Assembly (NCBI RefSeq): GCF_011067745.1
Contig: NZ_JAAMPJ010000015.1
Span: 154,281-218,280 of the forward strand
Direction: 5' to 3'
From: Lentzea alba
Lineage (GTDB): Bacteria > Actinomycetota > Actinomycetes > Mycobacteriales > Pseudonocardiaceae
DNA: 64,000 nt
In this document: piece by piece, positions 8,003 through 15,539 of the stretch
Layout of the letters: every line of letters begins with the position of its first letter
Numbering within the stretch: position 1 is the stretch's first letter
Made by a program: the position numbers and the translations under genes
Notes under the pieces: generated by a model
Seen by the model: the letters and a program-made list of their open reading frames with translations, nothing else
Told to the model about the DNA's origin: nothing
Databases searched by the model: none

Positions 8003-9043
8003 TCAGCGCAGGTAGCCGGTCAGCGGCAGGTTCAGCTCGCGAACGCCTTGCACGACGAGGTCGGCCATCTCCGCGCCGCCGCGATAGGAGAAGTGGGTGT
8101 TGTCGCCGTTTTCCCTGGTGAGGTAAAGAACCTGGGATCCCGAGGGCCCCATGGACTCGACGAGAGCCTTGCTCTTGGCGGTCAGGTCGATCACCGGCAC
8201 GTTGGCGCTGCGGCCGAGCGCCCGCATCGTGGCAGGCAGGTCCACGCCTTTGCCGTTGATGTGCAACGCGGTCCCGTTGAGCTTGCTACCACTGAACTGC
8301 CTGCGCACTGGTGGCGTCACCAGCACCGGAACGCCGCCGCGCTCGCGCACACCGTTGATCAACCGGGTGAGGTTGTCGCGGAAGGCCGTCGCGGTGGTCT
8401 GCTTGTCGTTGTGACCGAACTGGATGAGCACCAGGTCCTTGCTCTTGACCAGTGGCTTCATCGTCGGGAACAGCGCCCGGTTGGACAGGAAGCTGCCCGA
8501 GCTCTCCCCGGAGTCACCGTAGTTCGCGACCACGGCACCTTCGCGAACCCTGGTCGGCAGGAACTGCCCCCAGCCGGCGTAGGGCACGTAGAACTGGTCG
8601 CAGGTTGTCGAGTCACCGGCGAGGTAGACCGCAAGGGGAGCCTGAGCCGGGGTGACGGTCAGCGAGCCGATCGCGGGTGCGCTGCCGCTGAACGTGATCT
8701 GCAGGCCCGGGGTGCCGGTGCCGCCCTGGCCGGTGGGCTGGCCTTCGGGGCTGCGGACGTTGACCGTGGCCTTGGTGCGGACGACCTGGCCGGCGGTGGT
8801 GGAGACGGCGTTCAGGACCTGCCTGTTTGCCTCAACCGACATGGAGGTGTTGGCGGCCTTGGTGGTGCTGCCCAGTTCCACGGTGACGTCGTAGTTGCCT
8901 GGTGCGACGTTGAAGCTGCATTTGATCGGCGCGGTACCCGAGCACTGCGGTGGCAACGCCGTTGTTGCCGCCACCGCGGGGACCGGGGCCAGCACGGCCA
9001 CGCTCAGAGCGGCCGTGAGGAGCACGAGACGCTTGAGAGACAT
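8003..9043 (-). CDS. Rhamnogalacturonan acetylesterase (SGNH family)
   Basis: A 346-residue secreted esterase. A signal peptide (1-26) is followed by a small beta domain (30-130) and an SGNH catalytic domain. The GDS motif places the nucleophile at Ser145; the glycine block is GDSGESSGSF; the Asn block is GHND; and NTHF near residue 322 supplies the histidine. It removes acetyl groups from galacturonate in rhamnogalacturonan, like YesT/RhgT. AGGAG five bases before the ATG supports the start. It is twelve bases downstream of GH53 and 40 upstream of PL11. The paralog at 30187 has the same catalytic part with an added CBM35. Confidence 0.88.
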   Translation of the reverse strand: MSLKRLVLLTAALSVAVLAPVPAVAATTALPPQCSGTAPIKCSFNVAPGNYDVTVELGSTTKAANTSMSVEANRQVLNAVSTTAGQVVRTKATVNVRSPEGQPTGQGGTGTPGLQITFSGSAPAIGSLTVTPAQAPLAVYLAGDSTTCDQFYVPYAGWGQFLPTRVREGAVVANYGDSGESSGSFLSNRALFPTMKPLVKSKDLVLIQFGHNDKQTTATAFRDNLTRLINGVRERGGVPVLVTPPVRRQFSGSKLNGTALHINGKGVDLPATMRALGRSANVPVIDLTAKSKALVESMGPSGSQVLYLTRENGDNTHFSYRGGAEMADLVVQGVRELNLPLTGYLR

Positions 9044-9054
9044 CGATTCTCCTG

Positions 9055-10065
9055 TCACACGTTGAGGAAGCCGTCCATGGCGGCGGTGGGTCGGCGGTCG
9101 CTGGTCCAGGCGGTCGAGCCGTAGCCGGTGAACGGGGAGTAGCCCTCCGGCTCCCAGAAGAAGGTTCCGAGGCCGCCGAAAGCCTTGGTGCCTGTGATGA
9201 ACTGCCGCAGGCCGTCGCGGACCTGGTTGGCCTTGCCGATCGGCCCGCCGTACTCGACGTGCATGATCGGCTTGCCGTAGGTGGACTGGATGGTCCGCAT
9301 GTTGCCGAGGATCGGCGCCACGTTGCTGCCCTGGGCATAGGAGGACAGCCCGGTGATGTCCCACTTGCCGCCGTTGCCGCGGTAGGCGTTGAAGAACCGC
9401 TGGATGCTGTCCATCTTCTGCGGCTGGGCCAGGTGCACCATGACCGGCGTGGCCGGGAAGACCTGTTTGGACACGTCGTAGGCGGCGTTGAGCAGACCGG
9501 TCATCTGCGCCGGTTTGCTGACGCTGCCGACGGGGGAGCAGATGCCGCTGTTCTGCTCGTTGCCGATCTTCACCCAGCCCGGCGTGACACCGCCGGCCTT
9601 GAGCAGCTTCAACGAGTCGTCGACGTACTTGCGCAGGGCGTCACGCATCTGTGGGTAGCTCATGTTCGCCCACGCCTTGGGCGGCTTCTGCACGCCGACG
9701 GAGTTCCAGGTGTCACCGAAGTGGAAGCCGAGCAGAACCTGCATGCCCGCGTCACGGCACCGCTGCGCCATCTGCACGGTCTCCTGGATGCTGCAGTGGC
9801 CGTTGGCGGGGCTGCTGGACGGGTTGACCCAGGTGCGCAGGCTGATCGCGGTGAGGCCGTAGCTCTTGAGGATGGTGAACAGGTCCTGCCGCACGCCGGA
9901 CTTGTTGAGCCAGTAGTAGCCGCCGGCCTCCATCTGAGGCATCCAGCTGATGTCCGCGCCCTTGACGAACGTCGCGGCGGACGCGGGCGAGGCTGTGCCC
10001 AGCGCGAGGGCACCGGCTCCGGCGGCCGCGCCGATCATCAGGCTGCGGCGGGAGATTCCGGTCAT
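9055..10065 (-). CDS. GH53 endo-beta-1,4-galactanase
   Basis: A 336-residue enzyme with a Tat-type leader (SRRSLMIGAA, residues 1-30) and one TIM barrel. Glu170 in WVKIGNEQ is the acid/base and Glu271 in MHVEYGG the nucleophile, as in GH53. GH53 enzymes cut the beta-1,4-galactan side chains of rhamnogalacturonan I (type I arabinogalactan). The products would feed the GH42, GH35 or GH2 beta-galactosidases of this locus. A second GH53, larger and with a discoidin domain, is at 53892. The start has AAGGA upstream at a nine-base gap. It lies 19 bases after the cutinase-like gene, in the same operon. Confidence 0.92.
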   Translation of the reverse strand: MTGISRRSLMIGAAAGAGALALGTASPASAATFVKGADISWMPQMEAGGYYWLNKSGVRQDLFTILKSYGLTAISLRTWVNPSSSPANGHCSIQETVQMAQRCRDAGMQVLLGFHFGDTWNSVGVQKPPKAWANMSYPQMRDALRKYVDDSLKLLKAGGVTPGWVKIGNEQNSGICSPVGSVSKPAQMTGLLNAAYDVSKQVFPATPVMVHLAQPQKMDSIQRFFNAYRGNGGKWDITGLSSYAQGSNVAPILGNMRTIQSTYGKPIMHVEYGGPIGKANQVRDGLRQFITGTKAFGGLGTFFWEPEGYSPFTGYGSTAWTSDRRPTAAMDGFLNV

Positions 10066-10084
10066 GACAATGGTCCTTCCGCGG

Positions 10085-11401
10085 TCAGGGACGCTTGGTC
10101 CAGGTCTGGCCGGACGCGGCGTTGCAGGTGTTGACGACGACCGGCGAGTTGTCGGCGGTGCCACCGGCGTCGAGGCAACGCCCGGAGGCCGCGTTCGTGA
10201 CCGTGCCGTTGGTGTTGACGGTCCACTTTTGACTGTTGCCGCCGTTGCAGGTGTTGATCGTCACCCGCGCGCCCTGACCAGAAGCGTTGGCGTCCATGCA
10301 CTTCGTGTTGCCGTAGATCCGGAGCTCGCCCGCTGGCGTCTGGGTCCACTGCTGGTTGCCCGCGTTGTTGCAGGTCCAGATGATCAACCCGGTGCCGTTG
10401 GTCTGGACCCGGCCCGGCACGTCGGCGCACTTGCCGGAAGCGGAGCCCGCCAGGCTGAAGGTGGTGCCGGGGTCGTTCGGCAGGAGCGGACAGCTGTTGC
10501 GGTAGGTCCTGATACCGGTCAAGTCCTGCAACGGGCACAGGAACTGTGTGTAGCGCGTGTCCTGGTCGATGAAGATCTTCATCCAGGGGATGACCTTGCG
10601 CGTAACCACGGAGTTGTTCGAGGTCGGGAAGCCGTGCCCGGCACCGGTGAGCTCGAGGTACACCTTCTCGGTCGAGGCCGGGATGTCGTTGTAGAAGGTG
10701 ACGATGCTCGCCGGGGTGCTCGTCCCGTCGTTCTGCCCCGCGAGCAGCATGGTGGGGACCTGCATGCCCGACGTGCTCTGGGACGGGTAGTACGGCGCAA
10801 GTCCGATGGCCGCCTTCAGCGTCGGCCGGCGCAGGGCGGCCGAGATGGTTCCGCCGCCACCCATCGAGTGGCCCATCACCGCGAGGCGATTCGGGTCGAC
10901 CCTCGTGCGCACGGAACTGCGCTGGGTCAGGTAGTCCAGTGCGGCCAGCAGCTGGGTACCCCGCGCGTACTCGCGGTCGTTGCGGTTGATGGTGTCGATA
11001 CCGATGACGACGAAACCGAACGAGGCCAGCCAGTGCCCCATCCAGGCGCCCTCGGCGGCCCAGGTGGCCGTGTAGCCGGGCGAGACCGCGATCGCACCAA
11101 ACGTGCCCTGGCTGGTGTCGGTGGGGTAGTAGATCTTCGCGCCACCGAAGCCGTTCCCGCCGCCCACACTCGTCTCCGCGGTGGCGAAGGTGCCGCGGTT
11201 CGCCGCGATGCTCGCCTGGGTGGGGTTCGGCCCACGCTGGTAGGGGTTGTCGGCGGCAGACGCCGATCCCGGGGCCACAGTGGACGCCAGGATGCCGAGA
11301 GTGGCCGCGAACGCGATCGCCGCTCTTCGCAGCGGCCCGCTGGAGTGGCCACCTCCTCGCCGGATGGGCGGATCCTCTTGGGACAGCTGGATTTGGGACA
11401 T
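10085..11401 (-). CDS. PETase/cutinase-type polyester hydrolase fused to ricin domain
   Basis: A 438-residue secreted protein. After a leader (1-50), the mature part begins NPYQRGPNPT, the hallmark start of actinomycete cutinases such as those of Thermobifida. Residues 51-310 match that fold: SPGYTA with the oxyanion Tyr110, GHSMGGGG with Ser179, Asp225 in AGQNDG, His256 in GAGHGFP, and the paired cysteines 289 and 304 in the DTRYTQFLCP region. The loop residue that is usually Trp is Tyr here (APYYP). Residues 315-438 are a ricin-type lectin, not usual in the family. It may detach cutin or polymer-linked esters covering plant walls; that role is inference from the operon. Confidence 0.85.
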   Translation of the reverse strand: MSQIQLSQEDPPIRRGGGHSSGPLRRAAIAFAATLGILASTVAPGSASAADNPYQRGPNPTQASIAANRGTFATAETSVGGGNGFGGAKIYYPTDTSQGTFGAIAVSPGYTATWAAEGAWMGHWLASFGFVVIGIDTINRNDREYARGTQLLAALDYLTQRSSVRTRVDPNRLAVMGHSMGGGGTISAALRRPTLKAAIGLAPYYPSQSTSGMQVPTMLLAGQNDGTSTPASIVTFYNDIPASTEKVYLELTGAGHGFPTSNNSVVTRKVIPWMKIFIDQDTRYTQFLCPLQDLTGIRTYRNSCPLLPNDPGTTFSLAGSASGKCADVPGRVQTNGTGLIIWTCNNAGNQQWTQTPAGELRIYGNTKCMDANASGQGARVTINTCNGGNSQKWTVNTNGTVTNAASGRCLDAGGTADNSPVVVNTCNAASGQTWTKRP

Positions 11402-11461
11402 GGTGCGGCACCTCTTCCTCGGCAGGGGCGGTGAAGAGAAGTCGGAGCGGAGCCGATGTGG

Positions 11462-11626
11462 TCAGGCTTTGAGCAACCGCCCGAGTTGAGGTCCTTGGCG
11501 TTCGCGCTCCAGCGTGCTGAGCGAGTTCGCCGCTGAGGCAGCAGGGGCCGGCAGCGTGGAGGGACGCATGATGGCCGCCCGCAGGGCGACGTCCCTTTTC
11601 GCGCGGCCGGTGCCGTGCGCGGTCAT
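11462..11626 (-). CDS. Small 54-residue protein, first in the operon
   Basis: A short reading frame starting at ATG 11626, five bases after a strong AAAGGAG. The product begins MTAHGTGRAKRDVALRAA, is rich in Ala, Arg and Leu, and ends QLGRLLKA. It has no signal peptide and no recognised domain. It sits between the operator at 11673-11688 and the cutinase gene, so ribosomes would meet it first. It could be a leader peptide, a small regulator, or an inert frame. The ribosome-binding site is the main evidence. Confidence 0.45.
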   Translation of the reverse strand: MTAHGTGRAKRDVALRAAIMRPSTLPAPAASAANSLSTLERERQGPQLGRLLKA

Positions 11627-11672
11627 TCGATCTCCTTTGATCGAGTGGACGGCGGCACACACGGAACAGGGT

Positions 11673-11688
11673 CTGTGAACGTGCACAG
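11673..11688. promoter_or_regulatory. LacI-type operator, site 1
   Basis: CTGTGAACGTGCACAG, a 16-bp imperfect palindrome, 47 bases upstream of the small gene that opens the minus-strand operon. On that strand, TTGAAA near 11738 and TTCTAT 17 bases further on are a possible promoter just upstream. The same word occurs at three other places around the adjacent LacI and GH42 genes. Confidence 0.7.
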
Positions 11689-11760
11689 ATTCAACGCGTG
11701 CGCTCTATGGTTGATAGAACCGCAACTATTAGATCGTTTCAAGTGGTCCGGACTTGACTG

Positions 11761-11776
11761 ATGTGAACGTGCACAG
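11761..11776. promoter_or_regulatory. LacI-type operator, site 2
   Basis: ATGTGAACGTGCACAG, differing from site 1 by one base and lying 73 bases before it, between the lacI stop and the operon. The paired spacing would permit cooperative binding or looping by a LacI tetramer. Confidence 0.65.
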
Positions 11777-11817
11777 CTAATTTCTGTCAAATCGCGCGCG
11801 ATGTGACAGGGCTTGAG

Positions 11818-12864
11818 TCAAGCTGACTCGCGGACGACGAGCTCGATCGGCAGGATCACCGTGGCCGGCCCTTCACCGTCGATTTGAGCCAGCAGCTGGC
11901 GCACCATCATCTCGCTGATGCGATCCCACGGCTGCCGGATGGTGGTCAGTGGGGGACGGGCAGCGGTTGCGACGGGTGAGTCGTCGAAGCCGCCGACAGC
12001 GATGTCATCGGGCACGCGCAGGCCCGCCCTCTCGATCGCCGTCAGCGCCCCGTCGGCCATGAGGTCCGAGGCGACGAAGACCGCGTCGACGTTCGGAGCA
12101 GTGGCCAGCAGTCGGTGCATGGCGGCCTCACCGCTGGCCCGGCTGTAGTCCCCGATCTGCACCAGGCGCTTGTCGTAGGCGATGCCGTGTTCGGCGAGCA
12201 TTTCGCGGTAACCGGCCAGCCGTTCCAGTCCACCGGGCGTGTCCTGAGGGCCGGCGATGGTCGCGATGCGTTGGCGTCCGGACTCGAGCAGGCAGCGCAC
12301 CATGGCCATGGCGCCTTCACGATCGTCGGCGGCGACATAGGACATGGCGCCGCGCTCGCCGAGCGGCTTGCCGCAGCACACGAACGGCAGGTTCGCCTGG
12401 CGCAGGTGGTCGATCATCGGGTTGCCGCGGTGCGAGGAGATCAGCAGCACGCCGTCGACGTGGTGCGTCGACAGGAACGGGGTGACGCGGCGGCGTTCGG
12501 CCTCGGTGCCCGCGGTGATCAGGACGAGTGGGATGTCGTGCTCGCCCAGCGCCGTGGTGCAGCCGCGGAGCAAGGTGGTGAAGTTGGGGTCCTCGAAGAA
12601 CCGCTCCTGGGGCTCCGACAGCAAGAACGCCACCGAGCCCGCGCGCTGGGTCACCAGGCTGCGGGCCGCCCGGTTCACCACGTAGCCGAGCTTGCGGATC
12701 GCCGCGTGGACCGCCTCCTGGGAGGCGGGGCTGACTTTGTGCCCGCCCTGCAGGACGCGCGAGACGGTGCCACGCGACACGCCGGCGTGATCGGCGACGT
12801 CGATGATGGTCGGCGGGCGCTTCGTCCGCGAGTGCGCTCGCCGTTGTGGCGCGGTGTTCGTCAT
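11818..12864 (-). CDS. LacI-family transcriptional regulator of the galactan operon
   Basis: A 348-residue repressor. Residues 18-70 hold the LacI helix-turn-helix and hinge (TIIDVADHAGVSRGTVSRVL), and residues 75-345 a periplasmic-binding-protein-like sensor (GVLLISSHRG, GGFDDSPVA). The four 16-bp operators lie on both sides of it, before the GH53/PL11 operon and before GH42, so it very probably controls both and possibly itself. Galactose or galacto-oligosaccharides are likely inducers, by analogy with GalR-type regulators next to GH42 and GH53. A dead permease tail lies just upstream on the same strand. Confidence 0.88.
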   Translation of the reverse strand: MTNTAPQRRAHSRTKRPPTIIDVADHAGVSRGTVSRVLQGGHKVSPASQEAVHAAIRKLGYVVNRAARSLVTQRAGSVAFLLSEPQERFFEDPNFTTLLRGCTTALGEHDIPLVLITAGTEAERRRVTPFLSTHHVDGVLLISSHRGNPMIDHLRQANLPFVCCGKPLGERGAMSYVAADDREGAMAMVRCLLESGRQRIATIAGPQDTPGGLERLAGYREMLAEHGIAYDKRLVQIGDYSRASGEAAMHRLLATAPNVDAVFVASDLMADGALTAIERAGLRVPDDIAVGGFDDSPVATAARPPLTTIRQPWDRISEMMVRQLLAQIDGEGPATVILPIELVVRESA

Positions 12865-12890
12865 CTGGCCTCATCTGCGGCGACTGGTGT

Positions 12891-12962
12891 TCACGACTTC
12901 ACGGCCCCGGACAGCAGGTCGACGCGCCAGTAACGCTGCAACCCGAGGAACAACGCTGAGGG
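12891..12962 (-). pseudogene. C-terminal relic of a MalG-type ABC permease
   Basis: Read on the minus strand, this stretch gives ALFLGLQRYWRVDLLSGAVKS and a stop. That is the conserved end of inner-membrane permeases of sugar ABC importers (compare QRYFVKGVLTGAVKA of the intact gene ending at 24709). Upstream sequence is not recognisable. It indicates that an ABC transporter once preceded lacI here and was deleted. Confidence 0.65.
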
Positions 12963-13012
12963 CGGTGCGGCGCTGCATCCGTGCCTCCGATGTCGGGGTG
13001 GGAGATGCAGGA

Positions 13013-13028
13013 CTGTGCACGTTCACAG
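13013..13028. promoter_or_regulatory. LacI-type operator, site 3
   Basis: CTGTGCACGTTCACAG, the reverse complement of site 1, lies 14 bases upstream of a plausible plus-strand promoter for GH42: TCGACA (13042-13047), an 18-base spacer, and TACGGT (13066-13071). Confidence 0.7.
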
Positions 13029-13099
13029 TAGAGATCCAGCCTCGACACTTTCAATAGGCGAAATGTACGGTTGTGAGTAAGAAATCGGCGGAGTGCTTG

Positions 13100-13115
13100 C
13101 TGTGCACGATTACAG
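13100..13115. promoter_or_regulatory. LacI-type operator, site 4
   Basis: CTGTGCACGATTACAG, two bases different from site 3, lies 16 bases before the GH42 start codon and about 30 bases downstream of the proposed -10 box. Sites 3 and 4 thus bracket the GH42 promoter. Confidence 0.6.
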
Positions 13116-13131
13116 AGACAGGAGTCCGTGG

Positions 13132-15141
13132 ATGAAACGGCGGCACTGGCCGACTGGTCTGGACGTCCTCGCGTACGGCGGTGACTACACCCCCGAACAG
13201 TGGCCGAAGCCGCTGTGGCAGGAGGACGTGCGCCTGATGCGCGAGGCCGGCGTGACGATGGTCAGCGTCGGGATCTTCGCCTGGGCGCTGCTGGAGCCCG
13301 AGCCCGGCCAGTACGACTTCGGCTGGCTGGACCACCTGCTGGACCTGTTGCACGACAACGGTGTCCGCGTCGACCTCGCCACTCCGACGGTCGTGCCGCC
13401 CGCGTGGTTCTACGAGCGTCATCCCGAAGCGCTGCCGGTGAACCGTGAGGGTGTGCGGTACGCGTTCGGAGGGAGGGGCGCGATCTGTTACAGCTCACCG
13501 GACTATGGGCGCGCCGCTGTCTCGCTCACCGAGCAGCTGGGCCGCCGCTACGGCGAACACCCTGCCGTAGCGCTGTGGCACGTCCACAACGAGTACGGCG
13601 CCCCGGTGAACGCGTGCTACTGCGACACCTCCGCTGCCGCGTTCCGCGTCTGGCTGGCCGACCGCTACATCACAGTCAAGGAGCTCAACGAGGCGTGGGG
13701 GACCACGTTCTGGGGCCAGGCCTACAACTCCTGGAAACAGGTACAGCCACCGCGCCTCACCCCCACAGTGGGCAATCCGACCCAGCGGCTGGACTGGGCT
13801 CGCTTCACCAGCGACACCCTGCTGGCGAGCTTCAAGCGGGAACGGGACGTGCTGCACGCCCTGTCGCCAGGCATCCCGGTGACGACGAACTTCCACGCCG
13901 CGCTGTCCCAGTGCGACTCGCTCGACTACTGGGCTTGGGCCAAGGAGGTCGACCTCGTCACCAATGACCACTACCTGACCGCCGACGGCGACCGCAAGCA
14001 CGTCAATCTCGCGATGAGTGCCGACATCACGCGCTCGCTGGCGGGCGGCCGACCGTGGCTGCTGCTCGAACATTCCACCAGCGCGGTGTCCTGGCAACCC
14101 CGCAACATCGCCAAGCGGCCAGGGGAGATGGCGCGCAACAGCCTCGCGCACGTCGCACGCGGCTCGGACGGCGCCATGTTCTTCCAGTGGCGCGGTTCTC
14201 GCTTCGGCGCCGAGAAGTTCCACTCGGCGATGCTTCCCCAAGCGGGCACGGAGAGCAGGATCTGGCGCGAGGTCGTGCGGCTCGGCCAGGATCTCGACGC
14301 GCTCACCCGCATCCGCGGCAGCCGCGTGGTGCCGGACGTGGCGATGCTGTGGGACTGGCAGTCCTGGTGGGCACAACGACTCGAGTGGCGGCCGAGCGTC
14401 GACCTCGACGCCCGCGAGCGAGCAGAAGCCTGGTACGCCGCGGCCTACGACCAGCACCTCACGGTGGACTTCGCGCACCCGGAAGCTGACCTGAGCCGCT
14501 ATCCCCTGGTCATCGTGCCGGCCCTGTACTCGATGACGGAGGCCGCAGGAGTCAACCTCCGCCGCTACGCGGAGGCCGGCGGTACCCTGGTCGTGTCCTG
14601 CTTCTCCGGGATCGTGGACGAACGCGACACCTTCCACCTCGGCCCTCACCCCGGCGCGTTGCGCGACGTGCTGGGCCTGACGGTCGAGGAGTTCACGCCA
14701 CTGCCCGCGGGTCACCGGGTGCGACTGGACAACGACACGACGGGCAACGTGTGGTCCGAGGTCGTGACCCTCCGCGGCGCCGAGCGGATATGGTCCTATG
14801 TGGATGGTCCGGCGGCCGGTCTTCCCGCCGTCACGCGGCACGCCACCGGAAGCGGCAACGCCTGGTACGTCTCCACGTGCCTGGCCGCGGACGGCCTCGA
14901 CGCCGCGCTGCGTGCCGCGATCGCACCCACCACGATCGCCCAGCGCGAGCTGCCACGCGACGTCGAGGTGGTCGAACGCGCCGGATCGGAGGGACGGTAC
15001 CTGTTCGCGATCAACCACACCGATGACAACGCCACGATCCACGTCAGCGAGTCCGGCACGGAGTTGCTCACGGGTGATGACATCGTCGGCAGCCTCCACG
15101 TGCCCGCGGGCGGAGTCCGTGTCGTCTTCCGATCGTGGTGA
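13132..15141 (+). CDS. GH42 beta-galactosidase
   Basis: A 669-residue enzyme without a signal peptide, so probably cytoplasmic. It opens with DVLAYGGDYTPEQWP, the GH42 signature. Glu154 in HVHNEYGAP is the acid/base and Glu313 in WLLLEHSTSAVSWQ the nucleophile. CYCDT just after the acid/base is part of the usual zinc site. A trimerisation-type domain and a small beta domain follow. The ATG at 13132 has AGGAG seven bases upstream; the earlier in-frame GTG at 13093 would put the operator inside the gene. It hydrolyses galactobiose or galacto-oligosaccharides made by the GH53 enzymes after import. Confidence 0.92.
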   Translation: MKRRHWPTGLDVLAYGGDYTPEQWPKPLWQEDVRLMREAGVTMVSVGIFAWALLEPEPGQYDFGWLDHLLDLLHDNGVRVDLATPTVVPPAWFYERHPEALPVNREGVRYAFGGRGAICYSSPDYGRAAVSLTEQLGRRYGEHPAVALWHVHNEYGAPVNACYCDTSAAAFRVWLADRYITVKELNEAWGTTFWGQAYNSWKQVQPPRLTPTVGNPTQRLDWARFTSDTLLASFKRERDVLHALSPGIPVTTNFHAALSQCDSLDYWAWAKEVDLVTNDHYLTADGDRKHVNLAMSADITRSLAGGRPWLLLEHSTSAVSWQPRNIAKRPGEMARNSLAHVARGSDGAMFFQWRGSRFGAEKFHSAMLPQAGTESRIWREVVRLGQDLDALTRIRGSRVVPDVAMLWDWQSWWAQRLEWRPSVDLDARERAEAWYAAAYDQHLTVDFAHPEADLSRYPLVIVPALYSMTEAAGVNLRRYAEAGGTLVVSCFSGIVDERDTFHLGPHPGALRDVLGLTVEEFTPLPAGHRVRLDNDTTGNVWSEVVTLRGAERIWSYVDGPAAGLPAVTRHATGSGNAWYVSTCLAADGLDAALRAAIAPTTIAQRELPRDVEVVERAGSEGRYLFAINHTDDNATIHVSESGTELLTGDDIVGSLHVPAGGVRVVFRSW

Positions 15142-15384
15142 GGGGCCCTCGACCCACTGTCCGATGTGGATGGAATGGAGCTGCTGCCGCTGCTGATCCG
15201 CCGGCTGAAGATTGACAGTCACCCCTGGGGGTCGCGTTCGTTCGCCGCCAGGAGCCGAGTGCGCGCGCCGTTGGTGGAAGCTGCCGCGCGCTTCGGGAGC
15301 AGTGGCCGGCCGCGTCGGATTTCCGTTGCCCGGCAAGGGTGTTCGACCAGTCACCTGGTCCTTCGACGGCTGATCGACGCCCTG
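15142..15384. other. Intergenic stretch without a recognised gene
   Basis: This 243-base stretch follows the GH42 stop. It has no frame with a ribosome-binding site or recognisable product, and no strong hairpin. It ends at the operator of the next gene. Confidence 0.4.
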
Positions 15385-15402
15385 GAAAGCGCTTTCTTGA
15401 CA
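15385..15402 (+). promoter_or_regulatory. Operator GAAAGCGCTTTC overlapping a -35 box
   Basis: GAAAGCGCTTTC (15385-15396) is a perfect 12-bp palindrome typical of LacI-family operators. It abuts TTGACA (15397-15402). A weak -10 candidate GAGACT follows after 17 bases. It would control the GH2 gene. Very similar sites occur at 55944 and 56071. Confidence 0.55.
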
Positions 15403-15539
15403 GCGTTTCTACGTGTGCCGAGACTGATCGGACGGCGCACTTGTACTCGGAATGACGGTTCCCGCCAGGCTGATTCGCGCGACGACGAACCCGTCGTCGC
15501 TCTCGAAGAAACGTTGTCGGTCGGTGAACTGGAGTCCGC

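Noticed and set aside
13495..15354. A 619-codon minus-strand frame opposite GH42
   Set aside because: Antisense shadow of a well-supported GH42 gene.
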